Shown here: in pieces, positions 8,372-16,534 of the stretch
Layout of the letters: each line of letters starts with the position of its first letter
How positions within the stretch are numbered: the first letter of the stretch is position 1
NCBI RefSeq assembly: GCF_900129795.1
Contig: NZ_FQWW01000007.1
Span: 1-64,000, forward strand
Source: Flavobacterium sp. CF108
GTDB lineage: Bacteria; Bacteroidota; Bacteroidia; Flavobacteriales; Flavobacteriaceae
Direction of reading: 5' to 3'
DNA length: 64,000 nt
Translations under genes and position numbers: made by a program
The notes under the pieces: model-generated
What the model was told of the DNA's origin: nothing
Databases searched by the model: none
What the model saw: the letters and a program-made list of their open reading frames with translations, nothing else

Positions 8372-9136
8372 ATGTTTTCATTACAAAGTAAAAAAGCAGT
8401 CATAACAGGAGGCGGAAGCGGAATAGGAAGAGCAATTGCGGTCTTGTTTGCCAAACAGGGAGCAGAAGTTCATATTATTGATTTATCTATTGAAAGTGCG
8501 CAGGATGCTGTTGACGAAATTAAAAACGCAGGAGGAAATGTGTTTTCGTATGCGTGTAATGTTTCCAGTCAAGCTGATGTTAAAGCGACTTTCGAAAAAA
8601 TTGGAAATATCAATATCTTAATTAATAATGCCGGAATCGCGAATGTTGGAAAAGTTGACACGACTTCTGAAGCTGATTTTGATCGTGTAATGGATGTAAA
8701 CGTAAAAGGAGTTTACAACTGCTTGTTTGCGGCGATTCCACAATTCCGACTTTCAAATGGCGGTGTAATTTTAAACATGGCATCAATTGCGGCATGGGTT
8801 GGAATCTCAGACCGATTTGCTTACTCAACAGCAAAAGGAGCTGTAATGGCGATGACTTTATCAGTAGCAAGAGATTATTTAAGTGAAAATATCAGATGTA
8901 ATTCTATTTCTCCGGCAAGGGTTCACACGCCTTTTGTAGACGGATTCATCTCTAAAAACTACGCCGGAAAAGAAGAAGAAATGTTCGAAAAACTTTCTAA
9001 ATCACAGCCAATAGGCCGTATGGGAAAACCAGACGAAATCGCCGCTCTGGCATTATACTTATGCAGCGAAGAAGCCGGATTCATTACCGGATGCGATTAT
9101 CCAATCGACGGAGGATTTATTAAACTGAATAATTAA
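8372..9136 (+). CDS. SDR dehydrogenase, probable 2-keto-3-deoxy-L-fuconate/rhamnonate 4-dehydrogenase
   Basis: 254 aa classical short-chain dehydrogenase, cytoplasmic and NAD(P)-dependent. Cofactor motif TGGGSGIG (12-19), NNAG (84-87), catalytic Ser137, Tyr150 and Lys154 (YSTAK). The C-terminus has the usual GCDYPIDGG. With the FAH-type hydrolase directly downstream it fits the step that oxidises 2-keto-3-deoxy-L-fuconate (or -rhamnonate) to the 2,4-diketo acid, as in the known non-phosphorylating deoxysugar pathways. It is the first gene of the operon, behind an operator/promoter region. The substrate is inferred from neighbours; SDR sequence alone cannot fix it. Confidence 0.75.
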   Translation: MFSLQSKKAVITGGGSGIGRAIAVLFAKQGAEVHIIDLSIESAQDAVDEIKNAGGNVFSYACNVSSQADVKATFEKIGNINILINNAGIANVGKVDTTSEADFDRVMDVNVKGVYNCLFAAIPQFRLSNGGVILNMASIAAWVGISDRFAYSTAKGAVMAMTLSVARDYLSENIRCNSISPARVHTPFVDGFISKNYAGKEEEMFEKLSKSQPIGRMGKPDEIAALALYLCSEEAGFITGCDYPIDGGFIKLNN

Positions 9137-9199
9137 TTTTGAGTTGTTAAGATAATAAGATGCTAAGTTTTTTATCAGCTTAGAATTTTACGACTCGTT

Positions 9200-9232
9200 A
9201 GACCTGACAGGTTTTTAAAACCTGTCAGGTCT
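9200..9232. repeat. GACAGGTTTT palindrome, copy 1
   Basis: Perfect 33-bp palindrome: 16-bp arms (agacctgacaggtttt) around one T. First of five copies in the window (others at 11214, 19059, 33757 and 57827). The third base pair of the CCnGACAGG arm is T-A here, C-G in copies 3 and 4, and A-T in copy 5, so pairing is kept while the base changes. Confidence 0.9.
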
Positions 9233-9307
9233 AAAATAAAACCTTAGAACCTTAGCATCTCAGCACCTTAGAAACTTTTAAAAAAATAACCTAAAAATAA
9301 GAATACA

Positions 9308-10162
9308 ATGAAATTAATACGTTTTGGAGAAATCGGAAAAGAAAAACCAGGAGTTTTAATTAATGAAAAAAGATATGATGTTTCTTCTATCGTTTCAGAC
9401 TTTAACGAAAGCTTTTTTGAAGATAATGGTTTAGAAAAATTGCAAAAAGCATTAGAAAGCGACCCAACTTTACCAGAAGTTGATGCGAGTGTACGTTTGG
9501 GATCTCCGGTTGCGAGACCTTCAAAGATAATTTGTATTGGATTAAATTATGTGGATCACTGTAAAGAAACTGGTGCTCCAATTCCAACAGAACCAATTAT
9601 CTTTTTTAAATCAACGACTTCTTTATGCGGTCCTGACGATGATGTAATTATCCCAAAAAATAGTGTAAAAACTGACTGGGAAGTGGAATTAGCATTTGTT
9701 GTAGGTAAAAAAGCAAGTTATGTTGATGAAGCAGAAGCTTTAGACTACGTTGCGGGTTATGCATTATTGAATGATTACAGCGAAAGAGAATTTCAAATTG
9801 AGCGTGGCGGACAATGGGCAAAAGGAAAAGGCTGCGATACATTTGCGCCTCTTGGACCATTTTTGGCTACGAAAGATGAAGTAAAAGATGTTGATAATTT
9901 ATCGATGTGGCTGAGCGTAAATGGCAAAAAATACCAAGACAGCAACACGCTAAATCTGGTTTTCAAAATTCCTTATTTACTACATTATTTAAGTCAGTTT
10001 ATGACTTTGCTTCCGGGCGATATCATTAGTACAGGAACGCCTCCGGGAGTTGGTTTGGGTATTAAACCAGATCCAATTTACTTAAAAGCAGGCGATGTTG
10101 TTGAACTTGGAATTGAAGGTTTAGGTACAAGCAAGCAGATCGCAGTTGCATATAAAAAGTAA
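9308..10162 (+). CDS. Fumarylacetoacetate-hydrolase family: 2,4-diketo-3-deoxy-sugar-acid hydrolase
   Basis: 284 aa, FAH family. The C-terminal domain has GLNYVDHCKETG (78-89), the metal ligands E125 and E127 in DWEVELAFV, D156 in NDYSERE, and STGTPPGVGLG. The family cleaves C-C bonds of 2,4-diketo acids using Mg2+ or Mn2+. In the non-phosphorylating L-fucose and L-rhamnose routes the homologue splits 2,4-diketo-3-deoxy-L-fuconate or -rhamnonate into pyruvate and L-lactate. That agrees with its place after a matching SDR and before the lactonase in the same operon. Confidence 0.82.
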   Translation: MKLIRFGEIGKEKPGVLINEKRYDVSSIVSDFNESFFEDNGLEKLQKALESDPTLPEVDASVRLGSPVARPSKIICIGLNYVDHCKETGAPIPTEPIIFFKSTTSLCGPDDDVIIPKNSVKTDWEVELAFVVGKKASYVDEAEALDYVAGYALLNDYSEREFQIERGGQWAKGKGCDTFAPLGPFLATKDEVKDVDNLSMWLSVNGKKYQDSNTLNLVFKIPYLLHYLSQFMTLLPGDIISTGTPPGVGLGIKPDPIYLKAGDVVELGIEGLGTSKQIAVAYKK

Positions 10163-10180
10163 TCTAAAACAAAATCAAAG

Positions 10181-11194
10181 ATGAAATTTATTGTATGCGA
10201 AAAGCCGCAGGAATTTAAATTAAAAGAAAAAGAAATTCCGGAACCAAAAGACGGTGAAGTTCTCTTAAAAATAAAAAGAATTGGAATCTGCGGAACTGAT
10301 ATTCATGCTTTTGGCGGAACGCAGCCGTATTTTGAATATCCCAGAATTTTGGGACACGAATTGGCTGCAGAATATGTAAAAGGAAATGCAGTAGGTTTTA
10401 AACCGGGCGATAAAGTAACTTTTATTCCGTATTTCAACTGCGGAACTTGTGTTGCGTGCCGAAACGGGTTGACAAACTGCTGTGTAAATATTAAAGTTTT
10501 TGGAGTTCATATTGATGGCGGAATGGCTGAATATGTTTCGATTCCGGAACAGTATTTACTTCACGGTCAGGGATTAGATTATGATGAACTGGCTTTGGTT
10601 GAACCTTTGGCAATTGCAGCGCACGGAGTACGAAGAGCTGCTGTTAAGGCAGCTGATACGGTTTTGGTAATGGGAGCAGGGCCAATTGGAATTGGACTGA
10701 TTCAGTTTGCTAAAATTGCCGGAGCAAAAGTGATCGTAATGGATATCAACGATTATAGATTAAACTTCTGTAAAACCGAATTAAAAGCCGATGAAACTAT
10801 CAATCCGTTAAACGATGATGTAGCAGCGAAACTGATTGAATTGACAAACGGTGATATGGCAAATGTGGTAATTGATGCTACAGGAAACCAAAAAGTGATG
10901 AACAGTGCTTTCAATTATATTTCGCATGGCGGAAGATTTGTTTTAGTCGGCCTTCAAAAAGGAGAATTGAGTTTCAGTCATCCTGATTTCCATAAAAGAG
11001 AATCTACTTTAATGAGCAGCAGAAACGCGACTATTGAAGACTTCGAATATGTAATGAAATGTTTGAAAGAAGGCAAAATTGATCCAAAAAAATACATTAC
11101 GCACAGAACAAATTTCTCTGAAATGATTACTGATTTTGGACAATTAATTGACCCGAAAAATAATGTAATCAAGGCGTTAATTGAGATAGAATAA
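10181..11194 (+). CDS. Zinc-dependent sugar/alcohol dehydrogenase (MDR family)
   Basis: 337 aa medium-chain dehydrogenase. Catalytic-zinc ligands C37 and H59-E60 (GHE) are present, as are the structural-zinc cysteines C87, C90, C93 and C100/C101 in CGTCVACRNGLTNCC, and the NAD motif VMGAGPIGIG. The closest recognisable groups are sorbitol, threonine and galactitol dehydrogenases. It starts 18 bp after the FAH gene, so co-transcription is likely. It may oxidise the free deoxysugar or a side product such as lactaldehyde; the substrate is undecided. Confidence 0.82.
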   Translation: MKFIVCEKPQEFKLKEKEIPEPKDGEVLLKIKRIGICGTDIHAFGGTQPYFEYPRILGHELAAEYVKGNAVGFKPGDKVTFIPYFNCGTCVACRNGLTNCCVNIKVFGVHIDGGMAEYVSIPEQYLLHGQGLDYDELALVEPLAIAAHGVRRAAVKAADTVLVMGAGPIGIGLIQFAKIAGAKVIVMDINDYRLNFCKTELKADETINPLNDDVAAKLIELTNGDMANVVIDATGNQKVMNSAFNYISHGGRFVLVGLQKGELSFSHPDFHKRESTLMSSRNATIEDFEYVMKCLKEGKIDPKKYITHRTNFSEMITDFGQLIDPKNNVIKALIEIE

Positions 11195-11213
11195 CAAATA
11201 TCCATAGTCTAGG

Positions 11214-11246
11214 AAACCCGACAGGTTTTTAAAACCTGTCAGGTTT
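11214..11246. repeat. GACAGGTTTT palindrome, copy 2
   Basis: Same family as 9200-9232, between the zinc dehydrogenase and second SDR genes. One mismatched pair at the variable position (ccC on the left, cAgg on the right), otherwise paired. Confidence 0.85.
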
Positions 11247-11274
11247 AATTAGCTAACCTTAATAACCACAAAAA

Positions 11275-12072
11275 ATGGATTTAAATTTAAAAAATAAGAT
11301 TGTTGTCGTTTCCGGTTCGGCTGGAAAAGAAGGCAGTATTGGGGAAACAATTATTAATCGAATTGCAGATGAAGGTGCGATTCCGGTTTTAGTTGACAGA
11401 AATGCAAGAGGTTTCGCTTACGCGGAAGCTTTCCAAAAAAGAGGAATAGATTCTTTATTTGTGCAGACTGATGTAACTGATCCTGTTGAAATCGAAAATG
11501 CAGTCAAAACAATCGTAGCAAAATACGGAAGAATCGATGCTGTTATCAATAATGTTGGAGTTAATGACGGCGCAGGTTTAGATGCTTCTTACGAAGAATT
11601 TATGGATTCTTTAAAACTGAATGTAGTAAGTTACTTTTTGCTGGTTAAATACGCGCTTCCGCACTTAAAAGAATCAAAAGGAAATATCCTGAATATTGGT
11701 TCTAAAGTTGCTCTAACAGGGCAGGGAGGAACTTCTGGTTACGCTGCTGCAAAAGGCGGGGTTTTAGGACTTACAAGAGAATGGGCAGTAGATTTAATTC
11801 AATTCGGAATTCGTTCGAATGCCATTATTATTGCTGAAAGTTATACTCCTGCATACGAAGACTGGATTAAAACATTGGCAGATGGAGAAACCGTTTTAAA
11901 GAAAATTAATAAAAGCATTCCGTTTGAAGGCAGAATGACCAAAACAGAAGAAATTGCAGATACAGCACTTTTTATTATTTCGGACCGTTCATCACATACT
12001 ACTGGACAATTTGTTTTTGTTGATGGCGGTTATGTGCATTTAGATCGTGCTTTAATCAACGATGTAAACTAA
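11275..12072 (+). CDS. SDR dehydrogenase, probable L-fucose/L-rhamnose 1-dehydrogenase
   Basis: 265 aa short-chain dehydrogenase. N-terminal SGSAGKEGSIG replaces the strict TGxxxGIG, with an insertion in the glycine loop. NNVG is at 92-95, and the catalytic residues are S143, Y156 and K160 (YAAAK). It ends 6 bp before the lactonase gene, so oxidation of a sugar to its lactone followed by lactone opening is the natural reading. It could alternatively be the second keto-deoxy-acid dehydrogenase. Confidence 0.72.
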   Translation: MDLNLKNKIVVVSGSAGKEGSIGETIINRIADEGAIPVLVDRNARGFAYAEAFQKRGIDSLFVQTDVTDPVEIENAVKTIVAKYGRIDAVINNVGVNDGAGLDASYEEFMDSLKLNVVSYFLLVKYALPHLKESKGNILNIGSKVALTGQGGTSGYAAAKGGVLGLTREWAVDLIQFGIRSNAIIIAESYTPAYEDWIKTLADGETVLKKINKSIPFEGRMTKTEEIADTALFIISDRSSHTTGQFVFVDGGYVHLDRALINDVN

Positions 12073-12078
12073 TTCAGA

Positions 12079-12915
12079 ATGAATAACCGAATTGATTCTC
12101 ACCAGCATTTTTGGAAATTTGATCCTGTTAGAGACAGCTGGATTGATGAAAGTATGTCAAAAATTCAAAGAGATTTTCTGCCGGAAAATTTATTGCCATT
12201 GCTTACAGAAAACAAGTTTTCGGGTTGCGTAGCGGTTCAGGCAAGTCAGTCTGAAGACGAAACCAATTTCCTTGTAGATTTGGCTTCAAAAAATGATTTT
12301 ATAAAAGGAATTGTAGGCTGGGTTGATCTTTGTACAGATAATATATCGGAACGGTTACGTCATTTTTCTTCGAATAAAACAATTAAAGGATTCCGTCATG
12401 TTGTACAAGGCGAAGCCGATGATTTTATGTTTAGAGAAGATTTCCGTAACGGAATTTCGGCTTTAAAAGAATTTGATTTTACGTATGATATTCTGATTTT
12501 TCATCGTCAATTACCGGCTGCGATAAGTTTGGTAAGAGACTTTCCAAACCAAAAGTTTGTAATTGATCATATTGCAAAACCTGATATTAAATCAGGAAAC
12601 ATTGATTCGTGGAAAAAAGGAATTGAAGAAATCGCAAAATACGACAATGTATGGTGCAAAATCTCAGGAATGGTCACAGAAGCCGATTGGAAAAACTGGA
12701 AATCAGAAGATTTAAAACCGTATTTAGATGTAATTTTTGAAAATTTCGCGACAGATAAAATATTGTATGGCTCAGATTGGCCAGTTCTAAATGTAGCTTC
12801 TGATTATAATGAGGTTGTAAAAACTTTAGAAGATTATATTTCGAAGTTTTCTATCAAAGATCAAAATAAGATTTGGTCTGAAAATGCGGTTTCGTTTTAT
12901 AATTTGAATCAATAA
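12079..12915 (+). CDS. Amidohydrolase-family L-fucono/L-rhamnono-lactonase
   Basis: 278 aa TIM-barrel amidohydrolase of the COG3618 type. The metal-binding DSHQHFW is at the N-terminus (H8, H10), followed by GFRHVVQGE, a KFVIDHIAKP strand and the C-terminal GSDWPV motif with the last active-site aspartate. Relatives open L-fucono-1,5-lactone or L-rhamnono-1,4-lactone to the acid. It is the last gene of the plus-strand operon. The next enzyme of the pathway, a sugar-acid dehydratase, is not in this window. Confidence 0.85.
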   Translation: MNNRIDSHQHFWKFDPVRDSWIDESMSKIQRDFLPENLLPLLTENKFSGCVAVQASQSEDETNFLVDLASKNDFIKGIVGWVDLCTDNISERLRHFSSNKTIKGFRHVVQGEADDFMFREDFRNGISALKEFDFTYDILIFHRQLPAAISLVRDFPNQKFVIDHIAKPDIKSGNIDSWKKGIEEIAKYDNVWCKISGMVTEADWKNWKSEDLKPYLDVIFENFATDKILYGSDWPVLNVASDYNEVVKTLEDYISKFSIKDQNKIWSENAVSFYNLNQ

Positions 12916-12918
12916 TTT

Positions 12919-12978
12919 TTAGCCACAGATTAAAAGGATTAAAAAAAATCTGTGAAAATCCTTTTAATCTGTGGCTAA
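12919..12978. repeat. CCACAGATTAAAAGG inverted repeat, copy 1
   Basis: Exact 22-bp inverted arms (12919-12940 and 12957-12978), core gccacagattaaaagg, with a 16-bp loop. A second complete copy is at 19110-19172, a split copy at 37276-37545, and a degenerate one around 61042-61163. Confidence 0.9.
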
Positions 12979-13022
12979 ATATTTTCTGTAAAATTTGTAA
13001 ATTTTTGCTTGTAAACTTGTCA

Positions 13023-13108
13023 AACATAGCCCGTGGTTTCAACCACGGGGGCATAATATTGTCACGCTTCGTATTGTATTCCCGTGGTTGAAACCACTGA
13101 GGATAGGA
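13023..13108. repeat. Composite REP-like element CCCGTGGTT, copy A
   Basis: Two hairpins in inverted orientation: cccgtggtttcaaccacggg (13030-13049) and cccgtggttgaaaccac (13081-13097). They are separated by about 31 bp. Same layout as copies at 21886-21975 and 33635-33717. Confidence 0.85.
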
Positions 13109-13130
13109 TAGAATTAAATTAGATGTCGTA

Positions 13131-13214
13131 TGTCATTGCGAGGAACGAAGCAATCACATTTGCTATATCCAGCTTGTCGAATATTTTAGTGAGATTGCTT
13201 CGTTCCTCAATGAC
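13131..13214. repeat. GCGAGGAACGAAGCAAT inverted repeat, copy 1
   Basis: Long imperfect inverted repeat; left arm gtcattgcgaggaacgaag, right arm the inverse complement ending near 13214. Related copies lie at 26896-26981 (opposite orientation) and 62661-62750. Confidence 0.85.
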
Positions 13215-13227
13215 CAAGCGTTGTGTT

Positions 13228-14418
13228 TTATTGTTTCAAAACATCATTTCCAGAATCCCATTTCTTCTGCCAGGCTGGATATTTCTTCAAAACCTTTTCC
13301 GGTTTATCCGTATACCACGCATAACCGCTTCTGCGCTCTCGGCTTACTTCTGCTAAAGAATATAAAAACTGACTGTCTCTATCGCAGAATAAAGGTTTAT
13401 GAGTTCCTAATTCGTAATATCTCGTCCAGATTGGCGGTGCTGTAGAATCGGTTACAATGCGCACATCGTTGGTGATTTTTTTGTATTTAGATTCCATTTC
13501 CGGAGCTTTAAAACTTTCAACTCTGGTATTGTATATTTTAGAATCCTGAAACCATTTTACAGCACTTTGCACCGAGTTGATTATCTTTTCATTCGGATTC
13601 TCGATTGCCATTAAAAACAGAACAACATCAACACTTTCTGCATTACAGATACTTGGCGGTTCAAACTTTCTTGCCCACGCTGGTAAAAGGGTAATTTCAT
13701 CATGCTGCTGACACCAGGCCGTTAGTTTTCCGTCGTCTTTAATCTGCATTTTTAAAATACAGTCAATTCCTTTTTCGTAAGAAGCCGTTACTTTTTTTCT
13801 AGTTTTAGGATCAATAAATGCAAAATCAGCATCGTTGTTTACGATCTTTTTCAAAAGATTTATAATACCCATATAAGCACCGTCATTAAATGTAATATGT
13901 CGGCTGTAACCTTTTTCTAAAGGAAAATATTGAGGCCAGCCTCCGTTATTGTATTGCGCTTCCAAAATAAAATCAATTCCTTTTAACGCACCGTCTTTAT
14001 ATTTTGCCTCTTTAGTCAAAGTGTAAAACTGAGCCAGATAATTGACATGCGTGTAAGTTGTTTCATTGTCAAAAGTAGTATGCAGAATCGGTTTGGTTTT
14101 AATAATCGTATTAATTTGCTTTGGAGTCAGAATAGCTTTCATATCGTAATTCTTTGGCCATCCGCCATTATTACGCTGAAAATACAGGATATTATCAGCA
14201 ATTTTAGCGTAATCCGTTTCTGCATATTGTGGCTGATTCGGAACCGGATTTACGATATTGGTCGCATCTTTAATGTGATACCAATGATTGGTTCCATCTG
14301 TAAAAGGTTTTGTACTGATTTCTGATTTTTCCTCTTTGTTAGTTTGTGCATTCGAATGTAGAAACGAAAAAGCACACAGACTTAAAACAACTGCTTTTGA
14401 GCTATTGATAAAATTCAT
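13228..14418 (-). CDS. Pectate lyase, PL10 family
   Basis: 396 aa secreted enzyme; signal peptide to about residue 24 (SFLHSNAQ). The PL10 (alpha/alpha) toroid hallmarks are visible: YAKIADNILYFQRNNGGWPKNYD, TTFDNETTYTHVNYLAQ, ILEAQYNNGGWPQYFP, AWCQQHDEITLLPAWARKFEPP, and a C-terminal segment with RDSQFLYSLAEVSRERRSGYAW. It cleaves polygalacturonate by Ca2+-assisted beta-elimination with an arginine base. It is the second gene of a two-gene minus-strand operon with GH28, 14 bp apart. Confidence 0.9.
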   Translation of the reverse strand: MNFINSSKAVVLSLCAFSFLHSNAQTNKEEKSEISTKPFTDGTNHWYHIKDATNIVNPVPNQPQYAETDYAKIADNILYFQRNNGGWPKNYDMKAILTPKQINTIIKTKPILHTTFDNETTYTHVNYLAQFYTLTKEAKYKDGALKGIDFILEAQYNNGGWPQYFPLEKGYSRHITFNDGAYMGIINLLKKIVNNDADFAFIDPKTRKKVTASYEKGIDCILKMQIKDDGKLTAWCQQHDEITLLPAWARKFEPPSICNAESVDVVLFLMAIENPNEKIINSVQSAVKWFQDSKIYNTRVESFKAPEMESKYKKITNDVRIVTDSTAPPIWTRYYELGTHKPLFCDRDSQFLYSLAEVSRERRSGYAWYTDKPEKVLKKYPAWQKKWDSGNDVLKQ

Positions 14419-14432
14419 TTTTGAAATTGGAA

Positions 14433-16112
14433 TTAAAATTTCACAGCTCCTTTTGGAACATCATTTCCAAGCGTCGTTGTTTTAGAAAAATCTAGATTTT
14501 TAGAAGAAATCAATTCGATATTAGCGTTTCCTTCACCATTGATATTTACAGCTTTTGGAGAAGTAGAATTGAACTCAACATCTCTTAAAGACATATTTTT
14601 TGCATTGTAAATTTCGAATATAGTACTGTCTTTAATATCTAGTTTTGCATTGCTGATTTTGATTCCGTTGGCATCAATAATCGAAAATCCTTTTTCTGCC
14701 GTAACTGTTAAGTTTGAGATTTCGATATTTTCTAAATTCATTTCCGGAAGACCTTGTAAAAACACCGCTTGCTGTGCGCCTTTAATCGTAATGTTTTTGA
14801 TGGAAATATTTTTAAATTGAGGCGTTTTTTCGTTTACCGGAATTGCTTTTGTGCTAACTGTATTTCCGCCTTCGGCCAGAGTTTCGGCGATCGATTTTCC
14901 TCCATAATATAAATCAAATGAAATTGCCTGAGACGGAATATCAGTCATAAAAATATCTGAGATATAAATATTTTCTACTATACCGCCGCGTCCGCGAGTA
15001 CTTTTAAAACGCAATCCAACGTCAGTTCCCGTAAAAGTACAGTTTGATACATGCAGGTTTTTTACACCGCCAGACATTTCGCTTCCAACCGTTACACCGC
15101 CGTGTCCGTGATATACAATGTTGTTTCTTACTATAATATTTTCGCACGGAATACCTCTTTCACGTCCATCTTTATCTTTTCCTGATTTAATGCAGATGGC
15201 ATCATCACCAACATCAAAACTTGAATTTTCGATCAAAACATTTTTACAAGATTCAACATCAAGTCCGTCGCCATTTTGAGAATACCAAGGATTACGAACC
15301 GTTACATTACGTACAATTAACTCATCAACCATTAATGGATGAATATTCCACGCAGGGGAATTTTGAAAAACAGGTCCGTCAAACAAAACTCTTTTGCTAT
15401 TTTGAATGCTTACTAAAACTGGGCGAAGAAAATCGTGAATAGCTTCAAAATCTTCTTTAGTTTTTAAATCAGGACGAACGTTTTGATCAGCACCTTTTGA
15501 ACCTTTTAAATATTGTTCAGACGGATACCAGCTGTCTTTTTTCTCATTTAAAACACCACCAGAAGCCACAAATTTCTTCCATTGTTCATCTGTCAATTTA
15601 CTTTTTTTAACTTGTCTCCAGGCTTCACCAGAACCATCCCAAACGCCATTTCCGGTAAACGCTACGTTTTCTAAGTTTTTACCATAAATAGGAGAGATGC
15701 AGCGCCAGGTATTTAGGCCTTCAAAACTGGTTTCAATAATGGGATATAAACTTTTATCTGTAGAAAATTTAATCAAAGCTCCTTTTTGGGCATGTAATTC
15801 AATGTTGCTTTTTAGGATAATTGGCCCTGTAAGCCATATTCCCGGAGGAATTATAACTTTTCCGCCGCCTTTTTTAGAAACGGCTTCTATAGCATCGGCG
15901 AAAGCCTTAGTATTTAAAACATAACCACCATTAACAGCGCCAAAATCTTTTATGTTTACACTTCTTGCGGGGATTTTAGGCTCATTAATTTTTACCATTT
16001 TAAATTCAATGTTTTTGTAAACATTTAGTTTTTGAGCAAAACCTGTAGTAGATAAACTCGTTATCAAAATCATTATAACGGTGCAAACAAGGTTAATTAG
16101 GTTAGTTTTCAT
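14433..16112 (-). CDS. GH28 polygalacturonase, probably exo-acting
   Basis: 559 aa, signal peptide to about residue 26 (STTGFAQ), right-handed beta-helix. All four GH28 catalytic signatures are present: NGDGLD (280-285), GDD (D303/D304), GHGG (336-339) and RFK (R368-K370). The extra N-terminal domain and large 160-230 insertion fit exo-polygalacturonases. It would work in the periplasm or on the surface to release galacturonate. A LacI-type operator overlaps its promoter at 16223-16244. Confidence 0.92.
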   Translation of the reverse strand: MKTNLINLVCTVIMILITSLSTTGFAQKLNVYKNIEFKMVKINEPKIPARSVNIKDFGAVNGGYVLNTKAFADAIEAVSKKGGGKVIIPPGIWLTGPIILKSNIELHAQKGALIKFSTDKSLYPIIETSFEGLNTWRCISPIYGKNLENVAFTGNGVWDGSGEAWRQVKKSKLTDEQWKKFVASGGVLNEKKDSWYPSEQYLKGSKGADQNVRPDLKTKEDFEAIHDFLRPVLVSIQNSKRVLFDGPVFQNSPAWNIHPLMVDELIVRNVTVRNPWYSQNGDGLDVESCKNVLIENSSFDVGDDAICIKSGKDKDGRERGIPCENIIVRNNIVYHGHGGVTVGSEMSGGVKNLHVSNCTFTGTDVGLRFKSTRGRGGIVENIYISDIFMTDIPSQAISFDLYYGGKSIAETLAEGGNTVSTKAIPVNEKTPQFKNISIKNITIKGAQQAVFLQGLPEMNLENIEISNLTVTAEKGFSIIDANGIKISNAKLDIKDSTIFEIYNAKNMSLRDVEFNSTSPKAVNINGEGNANIELISSKNLDFSKTTTLGNDVPKGAVKF

Positions 16113-16222
16113 TCTTATTATATTGTGGTTATTATTTTCTTCGGAATGCTAAGTCAGTTTTTTATGTGTTAATTTATTATTCAATGAATAAAAATACTGT
16201 TTTTTAAATTTTAATTTAATAA

Positions 16223-16244
16223 TGTAATCGATTACACAAATCTA
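16223..16244 (-). promoter_or_regulatory. LacI-type operator abutting the GH28 promoter
   Basis: Perfect 14-bp palindrome TGTAATCGATTACA at 16223-16236. Immediately next to it on the minus strand is TAGATTTG (16237-16244), an exact TAnnTTTG -7 box; a TTG lies 22 bp further upstream (16267-16269). The operator would cover the transcription start, the classical position for repression. Confidence 0.7.
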
Positions 16245-16389
16245 TTAAAAAAATATTATGAAACGCCAATTTTGATAAGTTTATCACAGATTTTTTGAGA
16301 ATTTAACTTTTTTCGAATGTGAAACGAAAGAATATTTAAAAGTCAATTTTTCAAATTTAACCTGTAAAACTGAATGTTCTTCAAGATTA

Positions 16390-16434
16390 CAGGAGGGTAC
16401 AGGATGCATAGTTGTTTATGTTCGATTAAATTGT
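16390..16434 (+). promoter_or_regulatory. CAGG direct-repeat promoter, site 1 (GH141-RhaM)
   Basis: CAGG at 16390-16393 and again at 16400-16403. TAAATTGT starts at 16427, exactly 27 bp after the second CAGG. The same spacing occurs at two other transcript heads (24640/24667 and 47823/47850). Here the -7 box is the weakest of the three. Confidence 0.6.
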
Positions 16435-16534
16435 GCCGTATATTTAATTTAATTGTTAAAAATAATCAGAATGTAAAATATTTAGCATTTTAAATTTAGT
16501 TTCTGATAAGTTTAATGATGGAAAAAAGAAAATA

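Larger units (their letters stand above)
12916..13227. other. Convergent intergenic region made of three palindromic elements
   Basis: 312 bp between the converging lactonase and pectate lyase genes. It holds three unrelated inverted repeats in a row (12919-12978, 13023-13108 and 13131-13214) and no gene. Any of the hairpins could end transcription from either side, but no clear T-run follows. Confidence 0.8.
16113..16534. other. Divergent regulatory region, 422 bp, no gene
   Basis: Region between the GH28/PL10 operon (minus) and the GH141-RhaM gene (plus). It carries a perfect palindromic operator with an adjoining -7 box for the minus side and a CAGG-repeat promoter for the plus side. The rest is AT-rich without recognisable features. 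Confidence 0.8.

Noticed and set aside
12916..13227. Small overlapping reading frames in the convergent gap
   Set aside because: They are translations of palindromic repeats and show no protein-like composition or plausible start context.
16427..16446. TATATTTA at 16439 as the -7 box for GH141-RhaM
   Set aside because: It scores better alone, but its distance to the CAGG repeat (39 bp) disagrees with the other two promoters; TAAATTGT at 16427 has the shared 27-bp spacing.
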